This document shows, piece after piece, positions 30,098-38,498 of a stretch of 64,000 bases of DNA; the first letter of the stretch is position 1; each line of letters begins with the position of its first letter. The notes under the pieces were generated by a model. The model saw only the letters and a list, made by a program, of their open reading frames with translations, made no database searches and had not been told where the DNA came from. Made by a program: the position numbers and the translations under genes. Source of the stretch: Kitasatospora sp. NBC_00458. Lineage in GTDB: Bacteria > Actinomycetota > Actinomycetes > Streptomycetales > Streptomycetaceae. The stretch spans positions 1,922,001 through 1,986,000 of the forward strand of contig NZ_CP107904.1 in NCBI RefSeq assembly GCF_036013975.1, in the 5' to 3' direction.

Positions 30098-30547
30098 TCA
30101 CTCCTGGTCGGCCCCGGCCGGCGGCCGCTGCGGCAGCGCGCAGGCGGGCGTCCCGCCCGGCATCCGGTGCCGGTTCCCCGCCACCCACCGGTACGCGAGC
30201 GCCGCCACCGGCCGCACCGGCGCCAGCGCCAGCAGCCCGCCCAGGTACGCCCACGCCCCGCCCGACCTCAGCAGCAGCCGCGCCACCGCCTGCGCCCCGC
30301 CGTACACCCGGCCGGCCGGCGTCACCCAGAGCAGTTCGCGCTCCGCGCGCTCCCAGGACACCTCCCCGCGCCCCCCGGCCAGGACGTCCAGACCCTCCAG
30401 GTCCGCGAACTGGAACGGCACCGCGTCCCAGCCCCCCGACGCCAGCGTCTGCCGCAGGTACCGCTCGGCCCAGTTCTTGCACGTCGTGCAGAAGGCGCAG
30501 TCGCCGTCGAAGACCAGCACCGGGTCCTTCACCACCGCGTTGTCCAT
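30098..30547 (-). CDS. DCC-family (DUF393) thiol-disulfide oxidoreductase-like protein
   Basis: A 149-residue DUF393 protein. The family name comes from the DxxCxxC motif seen here as FDGDCAFCTTCKNW near residues 13-26; the extra Cys makes a CXXCXXC arrangement. Downstream, FQFADLEGLDV, LLWVTPAGRVYGGAQAVARL and ALAPVRPVAALAYRWVA are family blocks. Function in the family is unsettled, with a thioredoxin-like redox role proposed. The ATG at 30547 starts the domain directly; an earlier in-frame ATG six codons upstream is possible. Convergent with the EF-G-like gene. Confidence 0.85.
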   Translation of the reverse strand: MDNAVVKDPVLVFDGDCAFCTTCKNWAERYLRQTLASGGWDAVPFQFADLEGLDVLAGGRGEVSWERAERELLWVTPAGRVYGGAQAVARLLLRSGGAWAYLGGLLALAPVRPVAALAYRWVAGNRHRMPGGTPACALPQRPPAGADQE

Positions 30548-30753
30548 ACCGCCATCGTGCACCATCCGGCACCACCGTCCACCGACGGGGCGGCCCCGCG
30601 GGCGACCGGGCGCATCGTGCCGGCGAAACGTGGGCATCATGCCCCACAGGTCCACCATGGCGCGTTCGTGACGGCACTTCAGACGATCATCCACACCGCG
30701 GCACCGGGGCACGGTAACCTGCCGCAGGACAATGGGGAGGAGGGGACGCCACC

Positions 30754-32397
30754 GTGACCACACTCGACATGACCCCGGGTGCGCAGATACCCCGGACCGA
30801 CACCGGCCCGCAGACCGCCGGCACGCAGGCGCTCTCCTCGGCCGCGTACCGCGACGGCAAGCTCGAAGTCGACGCCGGCAAGCTCGACGGGGCCACCGCC
30901 AAGAAGGGCCGCTTCGCCCTCTTCGCCCCCAACTTCGGCGAGGCCTTCAGCAAGGCGCTGATCTCCCGCGCGCTCGGCGGCGACCGGAAGCCCCTGGTCC
31001 CCGCCTTCGGCGTCGACACCCGCCAGATCGTCGAGCACTCCCTCGCCGCCGAGGAGATCCGCCGCAACCGCGACCGGCAGCTGTCCACCGTCTCCGTCGT
31101 CACCGGCGTGCTCTGCCTGCCCGGCACCCTGATCTGGCTCGGCGCCTTCCAGCTCCGCGCCTGGCTCAGGCGCGACAACCCCAAGAACGCCGGCGTCTAC
31201 GGCGGCATCGTCCTCGCCCTCGCCGCCACCCTCGCCGTCCTGTTCGCCGTCAAGCCCCCGGCCGGCGGGATCCTCGGCCTCTACCTGCGCATCGTCATGC
31301 TGGCGCCCGTCATCGGCTGGTACCTCGCGAAGCGCATCGTCGTACGCACCGCCGTCGACCTGCGCGCCCGCTGGCTGCAACTGGTCGAGGGCAACGCCGT
31401 CGCCGCCACCGTCCCGATGGCCGTCCCCCGCGACGACCTCGACAAGAAGGCCGCCGACCTGCGCGCCAAGCTCGGCCGGCTGGACGCCGAGCAGGAGACC
31501 AACGTCCAGCACTACGCCGGCCCCAAGGGCATCCTCGGCGCCGGCCGCCGCTGGGGCGAGTGGAAGCTCGTCGACACCCTGCGCCCCGCCGAGGGCCAGA
31601 TCGACTTCCGCCAGTTCCACCCCTGGGACCTCGTCCGCAAGATCGCCGGCCACCTCAAGTCGCTCGGCATCAGCGAGGTCGCCAACAGCGGCATGCCCGG
31701 CGTCCGCGTCAAGCAGTGGGTCGTCTTCGAGGTCGGCGAGAGCGCCGACGAGATCAGCCGCCCCGGCAACGCCGACATGGACGGCGACCACATGCGCGAC
31801 TTCGCCGTCCAGGCCATCGCCGACAAGCAGACCTTCGGCGGCGGCCCCCGCCACTACCTCGCCACCCAGTTCATCACCCACGACGGCAAGCTCGTCCTGA
31901 CCTTCACCGTCACCGTGGTGCTGCTCGCCAACACCCTCAACATCACCGTCGCCGGCTACGCCCTCGGCCCGATCAACGGCTACTTCTTCGACAAGCCCAA
32001 GGACAAGGAGAAGTCGGTCGCCAAGACCGTGCGGTTCTGGGAGGAGCGCACGGTCAAGCTGCCGCTGATCGACAACGACGAAGTCGTCCGGCAGGCCGTC
32101 CGCGCCCCCTTCTACCGGATGCCCGGCCTGCTCTCCTGGCTCGGCGGCGGCCTCGGCCTGCCCGAGCCCTTCGGCCTGCGGCACATCTGGGCCGGCGCGC
32201 CGTGGGGCACCCGCACCATGGCGGACAACGCGCTCAACTCCGCGCACCCCGTGCTCGGCGCCGTCCACACCGCCACGCTGGAGTTCCTCGCCGAACACGA
32301 CCTGGACACCGAGCGCGCCTTCAAGGGCCGCGCCGCCGGGCTCAAGGCCGAGGCCCAGGGCAGCCGCCCGTTCAAGGTCGACCAGTACGACGCCTGA
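30754..32397 (+). CDS. Membrane protein of unknown function (547 aa)
   Basis: I do not recognise this family. The 547-residue product has a 110-residue soluble N-terminus, a helix pair and a third segment at about 111-133 (STVSVVTGVLCLPGTLIWLG), 149-167 and 172-193, then a large soluble region with HPWDLVRKIAGHLKSLGI, SRPGNADMDGDHMRDFAVQ and QFITHDGKLVLTFTVTVVLL, a hydrophobic stretch around 385-408, and a soluble C-terminus. No catalytic motif stands out. The GTG start follows a very strong AGGAGGGGA. Codon use is like its neighbours, so it is probably vertically inherited. Single transcription unit closed by a terminator. Confidence 0.8.
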   Translation: MTTLDMTPGAQIPRTDTGPQTAGTQALSSAAYRDGKLEVDAGKLDGATAKKGRFALFAPNFGEAFSKALISRALGGDRKPLVPAFGVDTRQIVEHSLAAEEIRRNRDRQLSTVSVVTGVLCLPGTLIWLGAFQLRAWLRRDNPKNAGVYGGIVLALAATLAVLFAVKPPAGGILGLYLRIVMLAPVIGWYLAKRIVVRTAVDLRARWLQLVEGNAVAATVPMAVPRDDLDKKAADLRAKLGRLDAEQETNVQHYAGPKGILGAGRRWGEWKLVDTLRPAEGQIDFRQFHPWDLVRKIAGHLKSLGISEVANSGMPGVRVKQWVVFEVGESADEISRPGNADMDGDHMRDFAVQAIADKQTFGGGPRHYLATQFITHDGKLVLTFTVTVVLLANTLNITVAGYALGPINGYFFDKPKDKEKSVAKTVRFWEERTVKLPLIDNDEVVRQAVRAPFYRMPGLLSWLGGGLGLPEPFGLRHIWAGAPWGTRTMADNALNSAHPVLGAVHTATLEFLAEHDLDTERAFKGRAAGLKAEAQGSRPFKVDQYDA

Positions 32398-32420
32398 CGC
32401 CCGCACCGGGCACGACGACG

Positions 32421-32454
32421 AGGGCCCCGCCGACTCCACGGTCGGCGGGGCCCT
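32421..32454. terminator. Bidirectional terminator between the 547-aa protein and HIT genes
   Basis: A perfect 14-bp stem (32421-32434 with 32441-32454) with a TCCACG loop lies between two convergent genes, 23 bp from one stop and 13 bp from the other. Confidence 0.8.
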
Positions 32455-32467
32455 CGTCCGTTCCGGC

Positions 32468-33028
32468 TCAGTCCTGCGGCCAGGCCTCGGCCAGCATCTT
32501 GCGGGTGTCCGCCAGCAGCTGCGGCAGCACCTTGGTGTGGCCGACCACCGGCATGAAGTTGGTGTCCCCGCCCCAGCGCGGCACCACGTGCTGGTGCAGG
32601 TGCGCCGCGATCCCGGCACCGGCCGCCGTGCCCTGGTTCATCCCGATGTTGAAGCCGTGCGCGCCCGAGGCCGCGCGCAGCGCCGTCATCGCCTTCTTGG
32701 TGAACACCGCCAGCTCGGCCGTCTCCGCCCCGTCCAGCTCGGTGTAGTCCGCCGCGTGCCGGTACGGGACCACCATCAGGTGGCCGCCGTTGTACGGGTA
32801 GAGGTTGAGCACCGCGTACACGGAGCCGCCGCGCGCGACGACCAGCCCGTCCTCGTCACTCAGCGACGGAATCGAGCAGAACGGGCAACCGTCGTCCGGA
32901 GCCGGGCCGGTGGGCTTGTTCTCGCCCTGGATGTAGGCCATCCGATGGGGGGTCCACAGGCGGCGGAAGCCGTCCGGCTCGCCGACGCCCCGCTGCAGTT
33001 CCGGCTCAGTCGTCATGCTGATCAGCAT
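32468..33028 (-). CDS. HIT-family hydrolase, Ap4A phosphorylase-like
   Basis: A HIT-superfamily nucleotide hydrolase or phosphorylase of 186 residues. The catalytic histidine triad is AAHLHQHVVPRWGGD (about 141-155), preceded by YAVLNLYPYNGGHLMVVPYR. The overall layout, with RGVGEPDGFRRLWTPHRMAYI at the N-terminus, matches the mycobacterial diadenosine tetraphosphate phosphorylase next to pgsA/thrS. Two in-frame ATGs (33028 and 33016) compete; GGGAG sits close before the first and nothing precedes the second, so I use 33028. A 14-bp palindrome covers both start codons. It is downstream of thrS, separated by a hairpin. Confidence 0.88.
   Translation of the reverse strand: MLISMTTEPELQRGVGEPDGFRRLWTPHRMAYIQGENKPTGPAPDDGCPFCSIPSLSDEDGLVVARGGSVYAVLNLYPYNGGHLMVVPYRHAADYTELDGAETAELAVFTKKAMTALRAASGAHGFNIGMNQGTAAGAGIAAHLHQHVVPRWGGDTNFMPVVGHTKVLPQLLADTRKMLAEAWPQD
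33015..33028. repeat. 14-bp perfect palindrome over the HIT gene start
   Basis: ATGCTGATCAGCAT at 33015-33028 is its own reverse complement and contains the first start codon and most of the second. It could be a coincidence of coding, an operator, or a structure masking the start. Confidence 0.6.
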
Positions 33029-33053
33029 ATTCTCCCGCGCGTGCTTGCAAAGC

Positions 33054-33090
33054 AGCGCGGGGCAGACTCCTGAGGAGCCCGCCCCGCGCT
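33054..33090 (-). terminator. Hairpin between thrS and the HIT gene
   Basis: A 10-bp stem (33054-33063 with 33081-33090) with an inner CTCCTGAGGAG dyad lies 18 bp after the thrS stop. It probably limits transcription from thrS into the HIT gene. Confidence 0.6.
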
Positions 33091-33107
33091 CAGGCGCGCC
33101 CGCGGCG

Positions 33108-35087
33108 TCACACCTGGATGCGGCGCTCCACGGCGTCGACGATCTCGGCGACCGCGTCGGCCACCGGGACACCGTTCTTCTGCTCGCCGTTGCGGTAGCG
33201 GAAGGACACCGCGCCCGCCTCGACGTCGTCGTTGCCGGCGATCAGCATGAACGGGGTCTTGCTCTTCTGGGCGTTGCGGATCTTCTTCTGCATCCGGTCG
33301 TCCGAGGTGTCGACGTCGACCCGGATCCCGCGCTTCTTCAGCTCGGCCGCGACCTCCAGCAGGTACGGCACGTGCTCGTCGGTGATCGGGATGCCGGTCA
33401 CGGTGACCGGGGCCAGCCACGGCGGCATGGCGCCGGCGTAGTGCTCCAGCAGCACCGCGAAGAAGCGCTCGATCGAGCCGAACAGCGCCCGGTGGATCAT
33501 GACCGGCCGCTGGCGCGAGCCGTCCGCCGCCGTGAACTCCAGGTCGAAGCGCTCCGGCAGGTTGAAGTCGAGCTGGATGGTGCTCATCTGCCAGGTGCGG
33601 CCGATGGCGTCCCGCGCCTGCACCGAGATCTTCGGGCCGTAGAAGGCCGCGCCGCCCGGGTCCGGGACCAGCGGCAGGCCCTGCTTCTCGGCCACCTTGG
33701 CGAGGACCGCGGTGGCCTCCTCCCACGCCTCGTCCGAGCCGACGAACTTCTCCGGGTCCTTGGTGGACAGCTCCAGGTAGAAGTCGGTCAGGCCGTAGTC
33801 GCGCAGCAGGTTGAGCACGAAGGTGAGCGTCGAGTCGAGCTCGTCGGCCATCTGCTCACGGGTGCAGTAGATGTGCGCGTCGTCCTGGGTGAAGCCGCGG
33901 GCGCGGGTCAGGCCGTGCACCACGCCGGACTTCTCGTACCGGTAGACCGTCCCGAACTCGAAGAGGCGCAGCGGCAGTTCACGGTACGAGCGGCCGCGCG
34001 CGTCGAAGATCAGGTTGTGCATCGGGCAGTTCATCGGCTTGAGGTAGTAGTCCACGCCCTCGTCGAGCTGCATGGGCGGGTACATACCGTCCGCGTACCA
34101 GTCGAGGTGGCCGCTCTTCTCGAAGAGCTTCCCCTTGGTGGCGTGCGGGGTGTAGACGAACTCGTAGCCCTCCTCCTCGTGCCGGCGGCGCGAGTAGTCC
34201 TCCATGGCGCGGCGGATGATGCCGCCCCTGGGGTGGAAGACGGCGAGGCCGGAGCCGATCTCCTCGGGGATGGAGAAGAGGTCGAGCTCGTTGCCGAGCT
34301 TGCGGTGGTCGCGCTTGGCGGCCTCCTCCAGGAACTCCAGGTGCGCCTTGAGCGCGTCCTTGGTCGGCCAGGCGGTGCCGTAGAGGCGCTGGAGCATGGG
34401 GTTGCGCTCGCTGCCGCGCCAGTACGCGGCGGCCGAGCGCATGATCTTGAACGCCGGGATCATCCGGGTCGACGGCAGGTGCGGGCCGCGGCAGAGGTCG
34501 CCCCAGCACAGCTCGCCGGACTTCGGGTCCAGGTTGTCGTAGATGGTCAGCTCGCCGGCGCCGACCTCGACGTCGGCACCCTCGCCGGCGGTGGCGGCGG
34601 AGCCCTTGAGGCCGATCAGCTCCAGCTTGTACGGCTCGCCGGACAGCTCCTCGCGGGCGGCCTCGTCGGTGACGACGCGGCGCGAGAACCTCTGCCCCCG
34701 CTTGATGATCTCCTGCATCTTCTTCTCGATGGCCTTGAGGTCATCGGGGTGGAACGGCTTCTCGACGTCGAAGTCGTAGTAGAAGCCGTCCTTGACCGGC
34801 GGGCCGATGCCGAGCTTGGCCTCCGGGAAGAGCTGCTGCACGGCCTGCGCCATCACGTGCGCGGTGGAGTGGCGCAGGATGTCCAGGCCGTCCTTGCTGC
34901 CGATCTCGACCGGCTCGACCTCGTCGCCGTCCTGCACGGCGTACGCGAGGTCCTTGAGCTGGCCGCCGACGCGGGCGGCGATGATCGAGCGGTCGTCGGC
35001 GAAGAGCTCCGCGGCCGTGGTGCCCGTGGTCACCACGCGCTCTTCCCGATCGGGTTCGCGGCTGATGATTACCCGGACGTCCGTCAC
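33108..35087 (-). CDS. thrS: Threonine--tRNA ligase
   Basis: Class II threonyl-tRNA synthetase of 659 residues. Domains in order: a short TGS-like N-terminus ([30 protein letters not shown]), the editing domain with its zinc-type [11 protein letters not shown] motif, the catalytic domain with the zinc-ligand Cys in [13 protein letters not shown], motif 2 [32 protein letters not shown] and motif 3 [12 protein letters not shown], and the anticodon-binding domain ending RIQV. The GTG at 35087 follows AGGAG at 8-base spacing and gives the usual VTDVRVII start. No T-box leader seen upstream. Confidence 0.96.
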   Translation of the reverse strand: MTDVRVIISREPDREERVVTTGTTAAELFADDRSIIAARVGGQLKDLAYAVQDGDEVEPVEIGSKDGLDILRHSTAHVMAQAVQQLFPEAKLGIGPPVKDGFYYDFDVEKPFHPDDLKAIEKKMQEIIKRGQRFSRRVVTDEAAREELSGEPYKLELIGLKGSAATAGEGADVEVGAGELTIYDNLDPKSGELCWGDLCRGPHLPSTRMIPAFKIMRSAAAYWRGSERNPMLQRLYGTAWPTKDALKAHLEFLEEAAKRDHRKLGNELDLFSIPEEIGSGLAVFHPRGGIIRRAMEDYSRRRHEEEGYEFVYTPHATKGKLFEKSGHLDWYADGMYPPMQLDEGVDYYLKPMNCPMHNLIFDARGRSYRELPLRLFEFGTVYRYEKSGVVHGLTRARGFTQDDAHIYCTREQMADELDSTLTFVLNLLRDYGLTDFYLELSTKDPEKFVGSDEAWEEATAVLAKVAEKQGLPLVPDPGGAAFYGPKISVQARDAIGRTWQMSTIQLDFNLPERFDLEFTAADGSRQRPVMIHRALFGSIERFFAVLLEHYAGAMPPWLAPVTVTGIPITDEHVPYLLEVAAELKKRGIRVDVDTSDDRMQKKIRNAQKSKTPFMLIAGNDDVEAGAVSFRYRNGEQKNGVPVADAVAEIVDAVERRIQV

Positions 35088-35186
35088 CGGTCTCTCCTGA
35101 CGTGCTGGATTCATAGGACGCAACACTCCGCTGCGCGTGACGATGGTACCGAGACCGGTGGCCCCACCGTCACCTCCGTACCCTCC

Positions 35187-36371
35187 CTACCCGTCGCCCA
35201 GCGTCTTGAGCAGCCGCTCCCGCTCGGCCTCCTCCAGGCCGCAGGGCTCCAGGCCGGTGGGCCGGGTGAGCCGGCGGAAGCCGCCGCGCCGCTCCAGCCG
35301 GCCGCTGACCCGGACCGGGGTGCCCGCCAGGTGGGCCCCGGCGGCCAGCCGGTAGGCGGGGTCGGGGAGGCGGACCTTCACCTCGTCGACCTCGGCGCCG
35401 CCGAGCACCCGGAGCCGGACCGAGCCGGGCCCGGCCGGGTCGGCGCGCTTGAGCCGGACGACGACGCCGACGAGGGTGACGGCGACGGCGGGTTCGATGC
35501 GTTCCAGCAGCTCGGCGGCCTCGGCGAGGGCGGGCAGGTCGCCGGGCGAGAACTCCAGAGCGATCCGGCGGTCGCCGAAGCCGCCGGGGGCGCCCGCCGC
35601 GGCCGACCAGGCGACGGTGAGCTGGGCGGCGGTGGCGCCGCGCACCAGCTCCTCGACGGACTCGACCAGCTCGCGGCTGACGCCGGACTGGACGGCGTTC
35701 TCGAAGGCCTCGGCGCCGCCGCTGACCCGGCGGTAGTCGACGGCGTCGCGCAGCGCCTCCAGGGCGCGCACCAGGGTGGTGACCGCGGCCCGGCCCTCGG
35801 GGGCGGGGGTGTAGGCGGTGAGGCCGGGGCCGCCGGGGACGACCAGGACCCGGTCGAGGAAGTCCCCGGCCCAGCCGTCGAGCCGGGCCCCGAAGTAGGC
35901 GGCCCGGGTGCGGCCGGCCTTGGCGCCGGCGGCGAGCATGGCGCGGGCCGCCCGCTGGAGCCGTTCGGTGTCCTCCCAGGACACGGTGGCGGGGTCGGCG
36001 GCGGCCGCCGTGCCGGACGGTCCGGCCGGGTCGCGCCGCCACTGGAGCTCGTCGCCGGGGACGGCCAGCGCGAGCAGGATGGCGCGGGCGGAGGGGCTGG
36101 CGGAGCGGGAGAGCGCGGTGACGGCGTCGGCGAGCAGGTCGACGGCGTCGTCGAAGCCGTCACCGGCGGGGACGAGCAGGCTGGTGCCGGGATCGGTGCC
36201 GTCGGGCGGCGTCCACCGGCCGTACCGGGCGGAGGGCCCGCCGCGCCGGACCCAGCCGTGCCGGGCCAGCAGGGTGGCGAGCACCGCGGGGTCGACGGCG
36301 GCCGGGTCGGGCAGCGCCCGGTCCCGCGGCTCGCCGGGCCCGTGGCGCAGTGGCCCGTGGGGCAGTGTCAT
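35187..36371 (-). CDS. Conserved hypothetical protein (394 aa), function unknown
   Basis: I do not recognise a family. The 394-residue soluble protein begins MTLPHGPLRHGPGE, has a segment near residue 20-70 with ATLLARHGWVRRGGPSARY resembling a small winged-helix turn, a helical middle, and a C-terminal beta-rich part with VAVTLVGVVVRLKRADPAG and TPVRVSGRLERRGGFRRLTR that looks like an OB-type or small barrel domain. No transmembrane segment. ATG preceded by GGGAGG-like sequence. It runs into the thrS promoter region, downstream of the DUF4365 gene with a 32-bp gap, suggesting an operon of the two. Confidence 0.75.
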   Translation of the reverse strand: MTLPHGPLRHGPGEPRDRALPDPAAVDPAVLATLLARHGWVRRGGPSARYGRWTPPDGTDPGTSLLVPAGDGFDDAVDLLADAVTALSRSASPSARAILLALAVPGDELQWRRDPAGPSGTAAAADPATVSWEDTERLQRAARAMLAAGAKAGRTRAAYFGARLDGWAGDFLDRVLVVPGGPGLTAYTPAPEGRAAVTTLVRALEALRDAVDYRRVSGGAEAFENAVQSGVSRELVESVEELVRGATAAQLTVAWSAAAGAPGGFGDRRIALEFSPGDLPALAEAAELLERIEPAVAVTLVGVVVRLKRADPAGPGSVRLRVLGGAEVDEVKVRLPDPAYRLAAGAHLAGTPVRVSGRLERRGGFRRLTRPTGLEPCGLEEAERERLLKTLGDG

Positions 36372-36403
36372 GGTGCGGCTCCTCCCGGCCGGGGGCCGGG
36401 CCG

Positions 36404-36958
36404 TCACGGGCTGCCGCCCGCGCCGACCCTGGCCATGATGTCGCACAGTGCGCGGTCGTCGAAGACCTTCGCGGTGGGCACCCGGACGTTGGTCCGGCGC
36501 TGCCCGGTGACCGGGTGCCCGGCCAGGTTGATCCAGTAGCAGCAGTGCCGCAGCTCCAGCGCGTCCGGCCGGGCCGCCAGCCAGTGGTCGACCCGGCGGG
36601 GCAGCAGCATGACGACGAGGATGCGGGGCACCGCGACCCGGGGGCGGGCCAGCTTGCGCAGGTGGTCGTTGTCCAGGGTGAAGCTGAAGTACGGGCCGCG
36701 CGGATCGGGGGCGATCTGCTGGGTGGCCTTCAGCTGGATCTTGACGGTGACCTCGTCGTCGACCTCGTGGGCCCGGGACCCGTGGCTGACCTGCCAGTCG
36801 ATGCCGTTGTCGGGGAACGGCTGGGAGAGCGAGCAGCCGGCCGCGGCGGCGACCGCGTGCAGGTAGCCGACCTGCAGCGTCTCCATGCAGGCGGTCACCG
36901 CCAGGTTCCCCCGCAGGGCGGCCTCCGCCCCCTCGGGCTGCGGCTGGGTCAGCGCCAT
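36404..36958 (-). CDS. DUF4365 domain protein (PD-(D/E)XK nuclease-like)
   Basis: A 184-residue DUF4365 protein. The signature is the split nuclease-like core DNGIDWQVSHGS and VTVKIQLKATQQIA (D...QLK), the pattern of the PD-(D/E)XK superfamily with Gln in the usual Glu position as found in DUF4365. RPRVAVPRILVVMLLPRR and RHCCYWINLAGHP follow, both typical. Some DUF4365 proteins sit in defence or restriction contexts, others stand alone in actinobacteria; the substrate is unknown. The ATG at 36958 starts just before the domain. Likely co-transcribed with the 394-residue protein downstream and divergent from an exonuclease gene. Confidence 0.82.
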   Translation of the reverse strand: MALTQPQPEGAEAALRGNLAVTACMETLQVGYLHAVAAAAGCSLSQPFPDNGIDWQVSHGSRAHEVDDEVTVKIQLKATQQIAPDPRGPYFSFTLDNDHLRKLARPRVAVPRILVVMLLPRRVDHWLAARPDALELRHCCYWINLAGHPVTGQRRTNVRVPTAKVFDDRALCDIMARVGAGGSP

Positions 36959-37109
36959 CACCGGGTCCCTCCCCCGTCCCCCGGGCCCGTCCCGATTCGA
37001 ACAGGGCACCTGTCGGCAGGGTGCCCGGCCGGTGTTGCGCCAAACGGTTGAGGGGGTGTCAGGAGCGGGTATCACCGGGGCGGGAACGCGCTGTATCCGA
37101 GGGGCAGTC

Positions 37110-37877
37110 ATGCAGCAGCACTGGTTCACCGGCCCGATCGCCTCCTTCGACACCGAGACCACCGGCGTGGACGTCGAGACCGACCGCATCGTCTCGGCCG
37201 CCCTCGTGGTCCAACTCGCCCCGGGCGCGGCCCCGCGGGCGACCACCTGGCTGGCCGACCCGGGCGTGCCGATACCGGACGGCGCCCGCGCGGTGCACGG
37301 GATCAGCGACGAACGGGTCCGGGCGTTCGGCCGTCCCGCGCGCGTGGTGGTGGCGGAGATCGCCGCCGCCCTGGCGGAGCAGGCGCGGGCCGGCCGCCCG
37401 GTGGCGGTGATGAACGCACCCTACGACCTGACGCTGCTGGACCGGGAGTTGCGCCGCCACCAGGGCGTGACGCTGACCGACGCGGTGGGCCCGGCGGGCC
37501 TGCTGGTGCTGGACCCCCGGGTGCTGGACAAGCACGTGGACCGCTACCGCAAGGGCCGCCGGACGCTGACCGACCTGTGCGCGCACTACGGCGTGGACCT
37601 GGCCGGGGCGCACGACGCGGCGGCGGACGCGGCGGCGACGCTGGCGGTGGTCCGGACGATCGGGGCGCGCTACCCGGCCGCACTGGGCGGACTGACGGTG
37701 GCGGAGCTGCACCTGCGGCAGGCGGTCTGGCACGCGGCGCAGGCGCGGGGGCTGCAGGCGTGGTTCGACCGGTCGGGGGCGGACGAACGGGTGGACCTGT
37801 CCTGGCCGCTGCGGCCGGCCCGGTGCGGCTGCGGCCGCCGGCTGTCGCCGGAGCACAGTTGCGGGGTGGCGGCGTAG
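37110..37877 (+). CDS. DEDDh-type 3'-5' exonuclease (DnaQ/RNase T-like)
   Basis: A 255-residue exonuclease. All DEDDh catalytic residues are visible: FDTETTG (about 12-18, D and E), VHGISDERV, NAPYDLTLLDREL (third D), and AHDAAADAAAT (H and last D). A C-terminal segment has PARCGCGRRLSPEHSCG, a Cys-rich tail that could bind zinc. It is not the catalytic partner of a polymerase gene here, so it is a free-standing exonuclease of unknown target. The ATG follows AGGGG. Divergent from the DUF4365 gene. Confidence 0.9.
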   Translation: MQQHWFTGPIASFDTETTGVDVETDRIVSAALVVQLAPGAAPRATTWLADPGVPIPDGARAVHGISDERVRAFGRPARVVVAEIAAALAEQARAGRPVAVMNAPYDLTLLDRELRRHQGVTLTDAVGPAGLLVLDPRVLDKHVDRYRKGRRTLTDLCAHYGVDLAGAHDAAADAAATLAVVRTIGARYPAALGGLTVAELHLRQAVWHAAQARGLQAWFDRSGADERVDLSWPLRPARCGCGRRLSPEHSCGVAA

Positions 37878-37923
37878 CACGGGCCCGGCCGGGGCGCCCG
37901 GCGCCCGGTGCGTGCGCGAACGC

Positions 37924-37959
37924 CGCAGGCCCTGACCGGTCTTCCGATCAGGGCCTGCG
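37924..37959. terminator. Hairpin between the exonuclease gene and tRNA-Val
   Basis: A perfect 12-bp stem (37924-37935 with 37948-37959) lies 46 bp after the exonuclease stop and 10 bp beyond the 3' end of the minus-strand tRNA, so it can terminate both. Confidence 0.75.
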
Positions 37960-37969
37960 TGCTGTCCGG

Positions 37970-38041
37970 TGGGCGATACTGGGATCGAACCAGTGACCCC
38001 TTCGGTGTGAACGAAGTGCTCTCCCGCTGAGCTAATCGCCC
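37970..38041 (-). tRNA. tRNA-Val (CAC)
   Basis: The minus strand folds as a tRNA: acceptor GGGCGAT pairs with ATCGCCC, discriminator A, D-arm TTAGCTCAGCGGGAGAGC, anticodon loop TTCACAC giving anticodon CAC (Val, GUG), and T-arm loop TTCGATC. CCA is not encoded. An identical copy lies 281 bp away. Confidence 0.95.
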
Positions 38042-38196
38042 GGGCAACGAGAAGAACTGTAGCACCATTCGGGGGGTGCGGTACAACTCGGTTCCCCGAG
38101 GTGGCGGCCGACACATCCGCAGAACTCGCACTCCGCACGGAAGATGACTGCCACTCAGTCCATTCCCGGGCACAGTTCACGGGATTGCGGAAATAC

Positions 38197-38233
38197 ATGT
38201 GAGGCCCAGCCGATAATCGGCTGGGCCTCACAT
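38197..38233 (-). terminator. Strong hairpin between the two tRNA-Val genes
   Basis: An 18-bp perfect arm pair (38197-38214 with 38216-38233) lies 18 bp beyond the second tRNA-Val on the minus strand. It should end that tRNA transcript, implying separate transcription of the two copies. Confidence 0.8.
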
Positions 38234-38250
38234 ATCACAATGCATTCCGG

Positions 38251-38322
38251 TGGGCGATACTGGGATCGAACCAGTGACCCCTTCGGTGTGAACGAAGTGC
38301 TCTCCCGCTGAGCTAATCGCCC
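38251..38322 (-). tRNA. tRNA-Val (CAC), second copy
   Basis: Identical to the copy at 37970-38041, including flanks (an 80-bp identical block in all). Acceptor GGGCGAT/ATCGCCC, anticodon CAC, discriminator A, no encoded CCA. Confidence 0.95.
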
Positions 38323-38498
38323 GGGTGCAGGGAAAACATTACCGCATCCCACGGGGTGGTCCGAACACGCCCGCCCCCGGCCCCGGAACGCCTCCCGGGC
38401 CGGCCGCCTCACCCGGACGGCGCACCTCCGCCCCCGCTCCCCCCGCCCGGCCCGGACCTCGGCCCGGGGGCCGGACCGGGACCGGGACCGGTCCGCGC

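Noticed and set aside
35088..35186. T-box leader upstream of thrS
   Set aside because: A TGGTACCGAG sequence caught the eye, but it lies on the plus strand, opposite to thrS, and the interval is under 100 bp.
36885..37109. N-terminal extension of the DEDDh exonuclease
   Set aside because: The frame is open upstream, but the ATG at 37110 has AGGGG and starts just before the catalytic domain; the upstream residues overlap the DUF4365 promoter region.
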